Below the pieces are notes generated by a model that saw nothing but the letters and a program-made list of their open reading frames with translations, ran no database searches and was not told the origin of the DNA. Source: Zizania palustris (lineage: Eukaryota > Streptophyta > Magnoliopsida > Poales > Poaceae). Taken from it: a stretch of 64,000 bases of DNA. This document shows, in pieces, positions 20,325 through 32,817 of this stretch. Numbering within the stretch: the stretch's first letter is position 1; every line of letters starts with the position of its first letter. The DNA is taken from assembly GCA_019279435.1 (NCBI GenBank), contig JAAALK010000288.1, positions 75,167,499-75,231,498 of the forward strand. The letters run 5' to 3'. The translations under genes and the position numbers were made by a program.

Positions 20325-21624
20325 TTTTGACACGAAAATGTGCCCCCACACTTGGGTCAGTTCGACTATACAAAAGTGTGTGGATACTTAGGGACAAGCC
20401 TAAGCGTAACACAACACTGATGTCGCGTTCCCACTAACCTTAACCGTGGTAAGGGTGTGGAGTCGCCAGGTAATCAGATCACATAAAATAATCCAATTAG
20501 CCGAAAGAAATATATTAAACGGAACAAATCAGCAAGCCAGGCGGAGCCTAACTGATTCAAAGTATAGTGCGAAGGGTGTCGCCGAAGGGTACCTTTAGCG
20601 TTTGGACTAATCTGACAAAGATGAACTCTGAACCAATCTAGACGCGACAATCACCTCCGAACAACAGGGTTCAACGCGAAGTCTCCGATACAGTAAGATA
20701 CAGAATAATGACTTAGACGCAACGCTTGGGCATAACTTCGTCTGATGCGGGGTACAAGCATGGTGAAGCCTGTCGTGATGAAGCCTGTTGTGGAGCATGT
20801 TGGCGTGCGGATCTTGGTCAAACCGACAACAGCGTGACGGTCCGGCACGGGCGGTCGAAGTCGTACTATCACCGAGGGGTGTTCTGGCAGCCTCCGAAAC
20901 CAATCTCTCAGCTTCGGGCACCTCCAGCGAGGTAGCTCCGAATGTGTAATCCTGCAACAGAGTAGATCCGAAGTACCAATTCGGCCTGAGGAACGAATTC
21001 TGCTAAGTGTTGCACTAGGGGCGAAGGTAGCAATCTATTATGTAGATTAGCGGATACTTCACAGGCGAAGTAACATGGCGATAGCAATCTATTATGTAGA
21101 TTAACGGATACTTCACAAGCGAAGTAACAAGGATTACCACTGTTCCGAGGTGGCCGGCGGAGGGCTTCTAGGCAAACCCACGAAGATTGTAGAAAGTAAA
21201 GGTAAAATAAAGGTACAGTTCAAAGCTAGGGCATTGTGTTGATTTGTGTTGGGGGGTTAATGAACCGGCCTCACCCCTATATCTATAGGGGCTAGACTTC
21301 TAATCTCTAAGCCTAATCTGATAAGACTCGGCCTAATCTCACGTAAGGATAAAAACTTAGCTAGAATCGGACTCAACTCTATCTTTGATCTCCTGCCCGA
21401 AGTGGACCTTCGGCCAGGCCTGCCGAAGCTTCGGCGGGGTGGTCCTCCGAAGGCCTTCGGGCCAAAGGCTGCAGGCTTGCTAGAAGCTTCCGAAGCCCAT
21501 AGCCTGGTGGGCCTTTGGCCCTTTAGGGCTTTGGCCCAACCCGGGACATGTGTATTTTTGGCCCAAATTACCCAAATTGATATTTTGACAATCTTAACCA
21601 GTAATACCATTTTTGCTATCAACA
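20325..21624 (-). mobile_element. Solo Tat-type LTR (1,300 bp) in the E5 spacer
   Basis: Its ends are TTTTGACACG (first G of the TGTTGA terminus mutated) and TATCAACA. It is flanked by a perfect CAATC duplication at 20320-20324 and 21625-21629. It resembles the element B LTR most closely. Orientation is inferred from similarity: the A/B/C LTRs in the same orientation belong to minus-strand elements. There is no internal sequence. A possible TATA region lies at about 21277-21289. Excision in silico joins the two halves of the E5 spacer. Confidence 0.93.
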
Positions 21625-21629
21625 CAATC

Positions 21630-22517
21630 TCAGGTGAATATCATATAAACAAAAACCTGAGCAAGCATTTTCAGATTTTAGCAAATAAAATCATCACCAC
21701 TCAGACTAGTATACTAGACATGGCAAGGCATGAGATGCAAAAGCTAATCAAATACTAACCAGATAAGCATATCCCACTACAAGGAGCTTCAGCAAACTTG
21801 ATATGCAATTGATTCAAGCTTTTTGATTTTTTTTATTTTCCATTTTAGTGCCGGGGGTTATTTGCATGTCAACCTTATGCTAACCGACCAAGCTAAGCCT
21901 AGGTTTGAAACCATAAAAAATCTTAAAGCAAAGGTCTCGGCATGCACTTCAATGTCCCAGTTCATACCAAAGTTTCATGGTAAGCAGTCGAGAACAAAGT
22001 AGTGCGACAAAGCAAACCCACGTGGATCTTTTCAATTTCAGCAAAAAAACAACATGAATATCAATCATTTTCATTCATTTTTTATTTTGTTTTTAATTTT
22101 TAGCACAATATTTTTGAAATGATCAAGTTGCGTATTAGCATCCAAGTGAAAAGGACCTAGCTACCAGGTATGTAAAAGATAGAAAAAACACTCAACCTAT
22201 TCATGCTAGTTTCTATACTAAGTAGTGATCATTTTCAAGTTTTCACAGATAAAATCCATGCTCGTGATAGATATTATATGTATTCAAGCAAAGTATAATC
22301 AACAGTATTAAAGACAATACTTCAAAGGCATAATAAGCATGTACTTGTAAAAGCAATTAATCATATAACAGAAGCTCATGTCGTGCTACACAACTCCCTC
22401 TCAAAACATGTTAGGAGATCTCGGATGCTCAATGTTGGGGTGAGTGAAAAACTATTTAGGAATCCAACATTGTAAAACTCGGGAACCAGGTTAAGCAGTA
22501 GAGTGATCAGGCACAGG
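21630..22517 (-). other. E5 3' non-coding spacer, right part
   Basis: AT-rich sequence with no credible gene. It is homologous on the minus strand to 60540-61380 of E1, including the block 'gagttgtgtagcac' just after gag and the 'cttaccatagcactttgg'-type block. It carries degraded purine tracts (CTCCCTCTCAAAAC at about 22390; a further CTCCCCCTTAA lies at 20123, beyond the solo LTR). Confidence 0.75.
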
Positions 22518-24827
22518 TTATGAGTCATGATAAAAAGTATGTGGTCTACCTCCAAAGTGCGAGCATTGAAAATGACGAGGTCTCCTAAACTGTCGAGAAT
22601 CAAAGCCTCTTACATGCGGTCTAGCACCATATGAAGCATGGTATACACCACGATGGGCAAAATCTCTCATGGGACCATGAGGATCCTCAAAATCAGGATA
22701 AGAGTGAAAAGCAGACTCATGCATACCAAAAGAAGGGTAATGCATGTCCTGAAAGCTCATCACAAAAGAACATCGTTCATCCTTGATACGACGAAAGAAA
22801 AACCCAACCAAATGACCCACCCGATGACAATAGGAGCAGTGATACACTCTCTTGTGTGTGTGAGCATAGGTCTGAGGCGCAAATCTCATAGTCTTCTAGG
22901 GTTTTTTCTGAGGAGTTTCCTTGGTGAACGAAGAGCTTTCTTAATAGGTTGAGTAGGATTCTCGGCTTTTTGTGTGGAGTCTAACTGGGCTCTTTTTTCT
23001 TAAGGGTAGTGGATGGAGTGAACATAGTTTCACTCGGAGTGTTTGGAGTGGTTCTCTCATAGCCCAACCCTAGAGCTAGCCCTACCCTGTCAGCACACAT
23101 TTTTGTTTTAGCCAAAAGCAAATCCATCCTACCCTTCCCTTCAGTGCATTTTTCAACCACAGAGAGAAGATAATCATTTTCACATTTTAGTTTTTCGACT
23201 TGCTCTCTAGCAAAGCTGAGTTGGTCATTAAGGGTGATGCAGGTGGGACAAGCTAGCTGCACATCCTTATAACACTCGACACTCTCCAATCTAGCCTTAA
23301 TTTCATCAACATGCCTATCTCTCAAATTAATGCTTTAAACAGGTAAATTACAGTTCATGCATTTGTTGATGACAACAGGACTAGACTCCACCTCCAAAAG
23401 CTGCTTTTGAGAAATTTCAAGTTGTTCAATCATTTTAGCATGTGTCGAACGCAGCTGATCAAGTTCATCCATGACAACAAGACATGACTCACATTCGGTA
23501 TCGTCAGACTTAGATTTCAAAATTGCAAGTTCAGTGAAAATAGTTTCAAGTCTGGATTTTAGTTCTTTTTCGTTGTTTAGCAGCAAGTTTAAGTAATTTG
23601 TCCTAAGAACAGAGAACATCATGTAATTCATCATTTGAACAAGAAGATGATCACGGGATAAATATACCTCATAAGTGTCGAGCTCGTCGCTCCTATGGTT
23701 GTCGTCGACCATGAAGCAAAGGCCGGTGAGGTCCATTGTCTTCTTCTCCTTCTTGGGAGGCTCCTCTTTCTCCGAGCTTGTCTCCTCGCTTGATGTATCG
23801 TCGATGTCGCTGAGGGCAACCTCAAAAGCTCTAGCTACTCTTTTATCCACTTTTTCGCGCTTCCCTTTGAAGTATGATTTCTTGTTCCATTTCTAGTGCG
23901 TGTGCTCATTTTTATTTTTCATTTTTAATTTAGGGCAATTCGCTTTTATGTGAGAAAGATCTCCACATTTAAAACATCCCTGTGACCCTCCTGTCCTTTG
24001 GTCTCATCTATCATTGTAGAAGCGGGTGAACTTCTTGACAATGAGAGCTAGCTCCTCATCATCTAGAGTGTCCACTTGTTCTTTTGTGACAAAGACAAGG
24101 GAGGATAAGTCAAAACCACCAGAATAAGCACAAACTGCAGAACCACTAGAAAAATTACCTCCAGATGAGGTACCACTGCTAGGACCGGAAACCAAAGCAA
24201 TAGAAGGAAACAAAGTGTTTCTGAATCCTTGACGAGACGCCTTGGTAATCTCAGTGGACTTGAGCTTACTAAAGAGTTCATCGCAAGTCAACGTGTCATA
24301 ATTTGCCGGCTCTTCAATACTAGAGATCTTCACCTCCCATATACTATGATCAAGAGCATAGAGAAGTTTGATCGCCCTCTCATGATAAGAGTAAGCTAAA
24401 GTCCCAGTCGAGCGCAAATTACTCACAATTCTATCGAAACGCGCAAACATGGCATCTACAGATTTGCCGAGGCCTTGCACAAACATTTGATATTCTTGAT
24501 TATATGTGCTTTGCCGCCTAGCCTTAATCTGAGTAGTGCCCTCATGTAAAGTTTTCAAAGTGGTCCAAATTTCATGCGCAGTTCGAAGATGCTGGACCCT
24601 ATCAAACTTTTTTCGACTCAAACTCATGAACAGTATATTTCGTGCTTTGTTGTTACAATTGTACTGTTTCTTTTGAGCCTCAGTGGTGCGAGTTTCAGGG
24701 ATCACATATTGGGAATCAATAATGTCTCAAATTGCACTTCCTTGGCTTAGTAGGTAAGTCTCCATGCGCACCTTAAATAAGCGAAATCGCAACCATCGAA
24801 TATCGAAATCTTAGTGTTTCTCTCCAT
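22518..24827 (-). pseudogene. E5 Sire-type Gag
   Basis: The start is the ATG at 24827. A one-base loss soon after (GCTTATTTAAGG where E1 has GCTTATTGGAAGG) shifts the frame, and the main reading resumes at 24705. Domains in order: copia-type Gag core (ESIWEVKISSIEEP-like region, LTCDELFSKLKSTEITKAS), TLDDEELALIVKKFTRFYND, a TGA at about 24002, a knuckle (GCFKCGDLSHIKANC), a Lys-rich and acidic tract (SSEETSSEKEEPPKKEKK), a long coiled coil (23335-23560, 22981-23325), LLLAKTKMCADRVGLALGLG, and a second knuckle, CSYCHRVGHLVGFF, whose last Cys is replaced by Phe. A Phe/His/Arg-rich tail ends at 22518. The layout matches Sire-lineage Gag. Confidence 0.82.
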
Positions 24828-24877
24828 GTCACCAAAAAGGATCACAAATCGGTTATGGTCAACTGGTGATCTAACCG

Positions 24878-24889
24878 GCTTTGATACCA
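24878..24889 (-). other. Primer-binding site of E5
   Basis: The minus strand reads TGGTATCAAAGC, 2 bp after the LTR end. This is the initiator-Met tRNA site TGGTATCAGAGC with one G-to-A change. Confidence 0.85.
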
Positions 24890-24891
24890 AT

Positions 24892-26913
24892 TGTGGGATC
24901 AGAATGGTGATTAGAGGGGGTGAATAGGCACCTCGACAAATTCTTGCGAATATGATAGCCTTTTAAAATCACCCAACGCACCTCTAAATGAACAAGCAGA
25001 AGCAGATGTAGTAAATACTCCGATAAAAACATATGATATCGCCCTCCTATCTGATATTATGTCAAATGATATATTGAGGGATCACCAACACTGAATTTGC
25101 ACACACAAAGACTGCACTTTTAAAAATAGCTCTGAAAATTTTTCTGTTTCTATTCGGAAAATGAAACGCCGAATTAATTTCAAGAACTCAAGTTTCTTCT
25201 CTCAAATATGCAGCCCCCAAAAGTGTTCAGATCAAAAAAACTTCACATGCATGAATTAAAAAACCGGCAGAAATTAATTGTTTCTCAGCACAGTACACAA
25301 AGAGGAATAATTCAGATAAAAAGAAATCAGTAGAAATCATCCTCAAGAATTCTTTGTCTAGGGTACTTCTGCCCGAAAATGAAGATGAACAACACTAATC
25401 AAAACTGTAACACGACTGAAACAATTGCTTGGCAGATTTGATTCAGAAACAAAAATACATCAGGAAATAATCCAAACTGTTCAAAGTGATTAAATGATTA
25501 ATACAATTCTAAAAATATTGAGTGTAGAGATAGATAAATGGAAAACAGGAAGAACACAACATAAACAACTTCTCTAGAGAGTAATCAATACAAAAGACAC
25601 ATAAAAAACAATTTCAGAATGGGCTTGGTGGAACATGTGCTCGGCAGTACATGCAGTTGTTAATGGTGAAAAGCATCACTGCATACGGCAACACATGATC
25701 GGTAAGCTGGGAAAGAAAAAGAAGGGAGAAAATTGTTTCTAGATTCAACTTTCAGCCTTCAAGATTTTCAGCAAATGACCACCTTCCAAAATTTTTATAG
25801 CATATAGATGAGCCAAAAACTATATGTAGTTGTGTTCATAATCTTTTGAAACTTCAAACATGGAACCCTTGTAACTTGGACAACAAGAGTTATGTAGAAC
25901 TAAGGTCCAAAACAGAACCAAAACATATCAAAAATCGCCTCAAAATTGAATCCAGACTGAAAATAGAACACAACTTGGCAGAAATTAGAAGTTTTTAGAA
26001 CTTTTTAGGCACTTTGTTGGACAAAAAATATATGCCACAGTCGTCAAAAACCTTTTGAAAATTTCAAACATGGAACCCTTGAAACTTGTACAACAAAAGT
26101 TACAAAATGTTCAGCTGAAAGAGTCACCTAAACCCTAAGCCTTTGAATCCTTTATATAGGCAAGCCCATAAAAGAAATCTCCAAAATTCCATTAGTGTAA
26201 AAGTTCTAAGTATTTACGTAATTTCCATAATGAATTTTCATAATTACAAAATCCATTAATGCAAACTCCTGATTATTACATCATTGACCCTAGTCTTTTA
26301 ATATTTTTTCAGAATTAAGAATTTCGAAAAATACTAAAAGATTACACTTAATCTAGATGATAAAACAGAAAAAATAAACTCCTAATTATTGGAATTAAAA
26401 ACTTTTTCTGACGTGACGGTTTTCAGCAAAAATTGACAAAGCCCCCTCGATCACCGACATGTGACGCTAATTCGCGAACTCGACCGCTAGCAAGTCTCTC
26501 CCGCTCTCGATTCCCTCGAGCCACCTGATCACTTGCACTGGCCTCCCTTTCGCTGACTTGACCGTCACGCTGTCTCGACCATCCGTCTATCCATGTCTTG
26601 CTCTATCTCCTCGTGCACTCCTGATATCATCTCCAACTTCACCCGGCATCCTTGATCCTCTTGCATCGAGCTCCCCGCTTGATCCTTGATCACCCGCCGT
26701 TGATAGTTGGTTAGCATCTCTACCTTGCACACATGAGATAAGACAAAACAAGAGATGCAACGCACACTGATCCCCTCGGCATAATCCATATCCACACATC
26801 GATCCCATCGATGCAATCAAAACCATCACTCACTCATCACTCCAGCTCGAGCAACCTTATCAATCACTCATCATACAGACAAAAACCATAGTGCGACCTC
26901 ACTTGGTTTCACA
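24892..26913 (-). repeat. E5 5' LTR (2,022 bp)
   Basis: The plus strand starts TGTGGGATC and ends GGTTTCACA; read on the minus strand it is TGTGAAACC...GATCCCACA. A minus-strand TATA box (TATATAAA) lies at 26151-26158. The part nearest 26913 (26398-26913) is similar to 1-719 (E6) and 61733-62000 (E1); the rest is AT-rich R/U5 sequence without genes. The sequence beyond 26913 belongs to another element. The expected target duplication TCCAC cannot be checked because the other end of E5 is gone. Confidence 0.85.
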
Positions 26914-27233
26914 TCCACGGAGTCTGTCCTCGGACCAAGCCAAGCATTTATTGCCTTGCAAGAGTGGATGTGACACCCTTGGGAGTCCAATCGATGCTAG
27001 GCGGCCAACGGTTCGAAATCAAACCATTGTCGTACAGAGGTGTGCTGCTTCATTTTCACTTTGGCCCACAGGTCACAGACTGCGGGGGGTGGTTTCTGGG
27101 TGATAAAAGACGTGATTGGAGGGGAGCGTTGCGGTTTTTCACTTCCTATAAAAGACAACCAGCACCCCGGTGCTCATTACGCACTCATGCCTTGCTTTCT
27201 TTCTTGAGTTCTCTACTTCCTTCGGAGTCCTTA
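26914..27233 (+). promoter_or_regulatory. Promoter and leader of the spliced transposon-like gene
   Basis: A TATA box, TATAAAAG, lies at 27147-27154, followed by a pyrimidine-rich leader (cttgctttctttcttgag). The sequence continues across the solo LTR at 41169 to the ATG at 41229 (the CCTTA duplication joins both sides), giving a leader of about 110 nt after the TATA box. The left limit is set by the E5 LTR, so the distal promoter may be missing. Confidence 0.55.
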
Positions 27234-27968
27234 TGTAATACCCCAAATTTTCAAAGAAATAAAAATATCATTTAATATATGTTTCTGGAATTAATTAATT
27301 TGGAAATACCTTTAATGCCCTTCTTAGCCTATTTGAACTAGAACCTAGGTGAAATGACCAAACCAGAGGCTAGAAAATTTTGTATATGATCCCACGGCCA
27401 AGATATATTTTGAGAATTTTTACAAATTTTTATCACCCTTGGAAGTAGCCCAAATATTTTAAATCAATTTCTGTAATTAAATTTATTCGGGAAAACATTT
27501 TAAACAGTAATGGGCCCTTTCCCCCATTCTCCCTCCACCGGCCGTCCCAGCCCGCTCTCCTCCCCGTGCCCCGACTGACAACCGTACCCCACCCATTAGT
27601 GACCCCCTATCCCATCGCGTGCGCGCCCGACCACCCGACCCCACCCGTCATTCGCCATGCCCGTACGCTCGCGCCCACTGACCACCTTGGCCCACCTATC
27701 GGACCCGTCGTCTCCACGATATCCGCCCCCAAATCTTGCCCTCGCCGGCTGACGCCTTAACACGCCTCGGATCCACTGCCCCCGACCCCCTCCCCTCAAA
27801 TTGAGCCCGGCGTTATGACGCCCGTTCCCCGGCGACCGTTTCCCCATTAAAACCAGCCCGATCGCGTCCCGGTTCGATGAACCTGCATGCAACCCGAGCT
27901 CGCCAGCGTGGAAACACGTTTACTCCTGGCCACCATCAATTGCGCCCCCTCAGCCCCGCCGGTGACCC

Positions 27969-27976
27969 TATTTAAA
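27969..27976 (+). promoter_or_regulatory. TATA-like site of the Tekay-like LTR
   Basis: TATTTAAA lies in 'ccctatttaaacccccc' within the GC-rich region, about 735 bp from the left terminus. This fits a U3-R boundary for plus-strand transcription. No transcript evidence is visible. Confidence 0.5.
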
Positions 27977-28706
27977 CCCCCCTGGTACCCCGCGTCCACC
28001 CCTCGCTAACACTCGGAACGAGCCCGACCAGAACGCCCGTGATGCTCACTTAAACACCTCACCACCACCTTCGCTCTAGCCGCCGCTCGCCGTCGTCGGA
28101 TTCCTCCTCCGCCCTCGGTGACCGCACCCCTGTGACCACCAGCACCTCCCCGACCTTGGCCACCCCTCCATCGTCAACGAACCCCGCCGAAACACCATCG
28201 CCAACGAGGATCCAAACTCCTTCGCCACCCCCGCTCATCGCCGGCCATGCTCCAACGATCTCTCACCTCGCCTAAGGTACCCTCGGGTTCCCCGTAGCTC
28301 CCTCTTTCCGTTTCTATCCCTAGTTAGGCCGGGTAGCCCTCGTCGTCGCCAGAATCGCTCGTCGTCGCGCTGCCGGAGTCGAGGAAGACGGGTACATTAC
28401 CCCTCCCGACGCGTGCCGTGCTGGATTCTATCCTGGCCGCACGATCTCGATCCGACGGCGTGGATTAGAACCCTTGCGATGTTTAATCTCGCGCATCCAT
28501 CTGGTCAAAGGGGTATCGAGCGCTGTGGGCCGTTGATCGCCACTTAACACCCCCCGCCTCGCCCCCGCGTGTTGGATCTGGATACAACGGTCTAGGATGG
28601 GCCGTACCATGCGCACAGTGCACGAGTTCATGGTAGATCTGGTTCACTGTGGACCGACGCCTGTATTAGGATTTAAATTAATTTCCAGAAATAGTTTTAA
28701 ACTTAT

Positions 28707-30239
28707 TGTTGACACGGAAATGTGCCCCCGCACTTGGGTCAGTACGGCGATCCAAAAGTGCACGGATACTTAGGGACGGACCTAAGCATGACGTAGCACT
28801 GACGCCGCGTTCCGACTACCCTTAATAATGATAAGGGGGTGGAGTTTCCAGGCAACCAGATTACAAGAAATAATCCAATTAGCCAAAAGAAATAGATTAA
28901 ACGGGTTAAAATCAGTAAACCAGTCGGAGTCCTCCTAATTCGAAGTCTAATGCGAAGGGTGCGCCGAAGGGTACCTTCGGCGTCTGGTGCGAAGTGCTCC
29001 GCCGAAGGGTGCTTCGGCGCTCAGTGTGGAGTGCTTCGTCGAAGGGTACTTTGGCGTTCGGACTGGTCCGGTCGAAGGTAGACTCCGAACGGATCCGAGC
29101 ACGGTGATCACCTCCGAACAGCGGGTTCAGCGTGCGATCTCCGATTCAGTGAATTACAGAGTGGTGACGCAAAGGCCACGCGTGGGCGCAACTTCGTCTT
29201 GGCACGGGGTGTGGTCGTGGTGAAGCCTGTCACGACGAAGTATGCTGGCGAAGCCTGTTGTCGAAGCCTACGATCCTATCGAAGGGTGTCCTGGGGACCT
29301 TCGGAACTGATTTCTTAGCTCCGAACACCTCCGGCGAAGGGGCTCTGAACGTGCGAACCTGCAACAGGGATGATGTGAAGTACCAATTCGGCCTTAGGAC
29401 CGAATTTTTGAGGTGTTGCACGGGTGGCGAAGGTAGCAATCTATTACGCAGATTAGCGGATACTTCACAGGCGAAGTAACAAGGCGATAGCAATCTGTTA
29501 CGTAGATTAACGGGGACTTCACGGGAGAAGTACCAAGGCTTACCACTTGTTCCGTAGCGGCGGACGAAGGGCTTCCAGGCAAACCCACGAAGAGGTACAG
29601 GAAAGTAAAGGTAAAAGTAAAGGTAGGATCAAAGCATGGCTTTGGTTTGGTTTGTGTTGGGGGGTTCTCTACGCTGGTCAGGCCCCTCTATTTATAGAGG
29701 TTAACTCTAATCTAATCTACTATTAATCCGGTCAGATAGAGATAAAGATTGAGCTGGAGACGCGTCCAACTCTATCTCTGCGAGGTGGGCCTCGGCCAGG
29801 CCCGCCGAGGCCTGCTCCTCGGGCTGAAGCTTCGGTAGCGTGGGCTTCGGCCATGCCCGTTGAGGCTTGCTCTTCGGGCCGAAGCTTCGATAGCGTGGGC
29901 TTCGGCCAGGCCCATTGGGGCTTGCTCCTCGGGTCGAAGCTTCGATAGCGTGGGCTTCGGCCAGGCCCGTTGAGGCTTGCTTCTCGGGCCGAAGCTTCGA
30001 CAGTGTGGGCTTCGGCCTAGGCCCGTCGAAGCTTGCTCTTGGGCTGAAGCTTCGACAGCGTGGGATTCCGAAGCTTCGGTAGCGTGGGCTGGCTGGAGGC
30101 TTTCGGAGCCCATAGCTCGAAGGGCTTCGGCCCCGTAGGGCTTCGGACAGACCCTGGACATGTGTATTTTTCGGCCCAAATCACCAAAAATTGATATTTT
30201 GATAATCTAGCCATTAATGTCCATTTTTTGCTATCAACA
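28707..30239 (-). repeat. Element C 3' LTR (1,533 bp)
   Basis: It is adjacent to the purine tract at 30240. A minus-strand TATA box (TATAAATA) lies at 29689-29696. The GC-rich tandem array (about 29780-30070) has the same unit type as in A, with the 'ggcttcggccaggcccg' core. It is 87 bp shorter than its partner; the difference is mainly in the array end, where the 5' LTR holds extra 'gcctccgaaggttcccgaagc' units (39230-39300). Confidence 0.95.
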
Positions 30240-30256
30240 CATGCCACCTGCCTTTT
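30240..30256 (-). other. Polypurine tract of element C
   Basis: The minus strand reads AAAAGGCAGGTGGCATG before the 3' LTR. One pyrimidine interrupts the G run compared with element A. Confidence 0.8.
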
Positions 30257-30324
30257 AGTGAACTAGTGAACTAAAAGCACAATGAGCTTGAGACGATACT
30301 GTTCATATCGGCTTTTCGACATTT

Positions 30325-31450
30325 TTATGACGTTTGCCATACACTCGGGAAATGTCCTTTCAAGTACCTACCATTCAAAGCCCATCGAAACCGCTCCCCC
30401 TGCAGGGATTCCAACATGTATGCGTTGCCGGGAGTGATTTCGGCTACCTTAAAAGGACCTTCCCAACTAGGTGACCATTTCCCAAATTTGGGACTTTTCG
30501 TGCCTAAAGGCAAAATCATCTTCCATACCAAGTCTCCTATTTGAAACGATTTTGGTTTAACCTTCTTATTGTAGGCTCTAGCTACTCTCTTCTTGTCTAC
30601 CTATATGGCTTCTAAAGCTCTTAGTCTCTTATCGGTCACTTCTTGCAGATTATCCTTCAAAAGAGCTTCATATTCATTGACCGATAAGTCGTCTTGCTTC
30701 AACACTCTTAAGGAGCCAAGATCTACCTCTACAGGCAGAATGGCCTCTTGTCCATATACTAACTCATATGGACTGACCTTGGTGGCACCGTGCTTTGCAA
30801 TCCTACAAGCCCATAATGCCTCGGAAAGCACCTCATGCCACCTTTTAGGAAACTCTTCAATTTTCTTCTTAATAAGCTTAATCACGGTTTTATTACTAGA
30901 CTCGGCCTGACCATTGGCCTGATCATAGTAAGGTGAAGAGTTTATCAACTTAATGCCATAGTATTCGGCGAAGTCCCTTACTTCTTTTGAAACAAATGAA
31001 CTACCTTGATCCGTGGTAAGAGTTTGAGGGATGTCGAATCTATGTATGATGTGCTTTAAAATAAAATCGCGTACCTCATTATGGGTCATGTTCTTGAGAG
31101 GTACGGCCTCGATCCATTTGGTGAAGTAATCTGTTGCCATCAACACGAACCGATGCCCCTTTGAGGAAGGAGGGTAGATTTGGCCTGATGAAGTCTAAAC
31201 CCCAACCTCGAAATGGCCATGGCTTGACAATAGGATTGAGTAATGAGGCAGGAGCTAACTGGATATTGCCAAACTTCTGACATGCATCACACCCTCTGTA
31301 GTACTTGAAGCAATCTTCAGTCATAGTCGGCCAATAAAAACCCGCTCTTTGAGCATCCAACTCATTTTTTGGGCCGGCTGGTGAGTGCCGCAAAGCCCCT
31401 CATGGACTTCTCCTACTAGCCACCTGGGACTTCTCATGATCTAAACATTT
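30325..31450 (-). pseudogene. Element C integrase
   Basis: The HHCC part and catalytic start are at 31079-31393 (RAGFYWPTMTEDCFKYYRGC, then GCDACQKFG). The core continues at 30601-31146, with TTDQGSSFVSKEVRDFAEYY and NGQAESSNKTVIKLIKKKI giving the second Asp and the Glu of the DDE triad. The C-terminal part is 30325-30531 (GKWSPSWEGPFKVAEITPGN to GHFPSVWQTS). The core reads through the positions where A has stops near 3830 and 3540. Frameshifts near 31190 and 30590 break it. Confidence 0.86.
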
Positions 31451-31540
31451 CAATAGCACTCCGTCGATGGTTCGGTGATATAATGTGTCGTCTATCAACA
31501 CAAATTTGAACGCTTGTCGCCGAACCTTCCGATCAACCCT

Positions 31541-32817
31541 TCAGCTAGGGTCTCTTAAATACTGGACGATTGGGACTCTCCAATCGCCCTCACAGATTTC
31601 AGAGAGCTCCACTGGTCCACCTTCTGAAAAAACTTCTAAAACCCTGACTTCGGGGTGCCCCCCGAGCCATTCCCGCTCCTGCCGAAGCCCAGCCGAAGTG
31701 GTTGCTCGGAGCGTGCTGGACCGAAGCCCTTCGGGGGGTTCAGACCCTGGAGAGCCTCCCCCGTCCGAGATGCTTCGGACTATAGTATCCGGCATGCCGG
31801 ACCCCTCGGTGGGCGGAGCACTCCGATCCGGGGCTCCAGCAGGCGGTAGCCTTCGGCGATCCGAGGGCTTTGACCCAAAGGGCACGCCCATCCAGCATTA
31901 CTGGCTTCGGCTAGTGAGGCTAAACATCGGCTTCTCCAACACAGAAAACTTCCCTCTCTTGACTTGGTAGCCAGATGCTTGCTGAGCCAAATCATTGGCG
32001 ATTGAATTGGCTTCTCTTGACACGTGAGATATTTTGAAATCATCAAAAGTAGCAACTATGTCTAGACACTTGTTGTACTACCAATAATGAATCACCATAC
32101 GCGTGGACGTGTTTAGCGCCTACAGACTCTAGTAGTTCAAGACCTAGAAACAAAGCCTCATATTCGGCTTGGTTATTAGTGGAAGAAAACTCTAGTCGGG
32201 CCGAGGTTTCAAAGCGCATACCATTAGGTGAGATGAGAACCACTCCAATACCTTGGCCATTCCTGCAAGCTGAACCGTCAAAATAGATTTCCCACGGCAC
32301 CACCTCAACTAGAGCAATAACATAACTCCAGCTAGCATCTATGTGATGATCAACTATAAAGTTTGCTACGACTTGGCCTTTCATCGCTCTTAGGGGCTCG
32401 TAGGCCAAATCGTACTCAATTAACGCGTAAGCCCATTTTCCGATTCTTCCACTTAGAATCGGCTTCTGTAACATGTGCTTTATAACATCGGTTTGGCAAA
32501 CGACAACACACGTGGTGAGAAGAAGATAGTGGCTGTAACTTGGTGCACGCGTAATAAAGTGATAAACATAATCGCTCCACAAACGTGTACCTGGTTTCGG
32601 CGTCCAGCAGGCGGTGGCTCAAGAATGTGATGATGTACTCCTTCCCCTCCACCTCCTGAGTTAGCACGGCTCCAATCACGCTGTCTTCAGCGGTGATGTA
32701 TAGCCGAAATGGAATTCCGGCCTTGGGTGCTCTTACCACGGGCGGTGATGACAAGCATTCCTTGATCTTCTCAAAAGCACTTTGCTGGCTTGCCCCCCTA
32801 AGTGAACTCGGCTTCAT
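31541..32817 (-). pseudogene. Element C RNase H domains and linker to integrase
   Basis: 32416-32817 holds the first RNase H start (YITAEDSVIGAVLTQEVEGK). 32043-32582 holds its end and the plant-type RNase H (EIYFDGSACRNGQGIG, NNQAEYEALFLGLELLESVG, AYGDSLLVVQQV). About 75 bp encoding the block after VVQQV (seen in A at 4840-4910) is missing near 32075, which fuses the frame into DDFKISH. The linker (31541-31891) is Gly/Pro/Ser-rich and ends in the DWRVPIVQYLRDPS block that precedes integrase. Confidence 0.83.

Larger units (their letters stand above)
20018..26913 (-). mobile_element. Sire-type Ty1/copia element E5, gag-only, 3' end missing
   Basis: On the minus strand it has a 2,022-bp 5' LTR (24892-26913, TGTGAAACC...GATCCCACA), an iMet-type primer site (24878-24889), a long Gag (22518-24827) and a 3' non-coding spacer. 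The spacer is homologous to that of E1 (60540-61650) and is interrupted by a solo LTR at 20325-21624. No protease, integrase or RT lies between Gag and the spacer. The purine tract and 3' LTR are absent: the spacer ends at the B junction. The same gag-to-spacer layout in E1 shows that absence of pol is a property of the family. Confidence 0.82.

Noticed and set aside
27147..27154. TATA box as a host gene promoter
   Set aside because: Joining across the solo LTR leads to the transposon-like gene at 41229, not to a recognisable host gene.
27566..27892. GC-rich ORFs on both strands suggesting a host exon or CpG-island promoter
   Set aside because: They lie inside the Tekay-like solo LTR, with no domains and no codon pattern.
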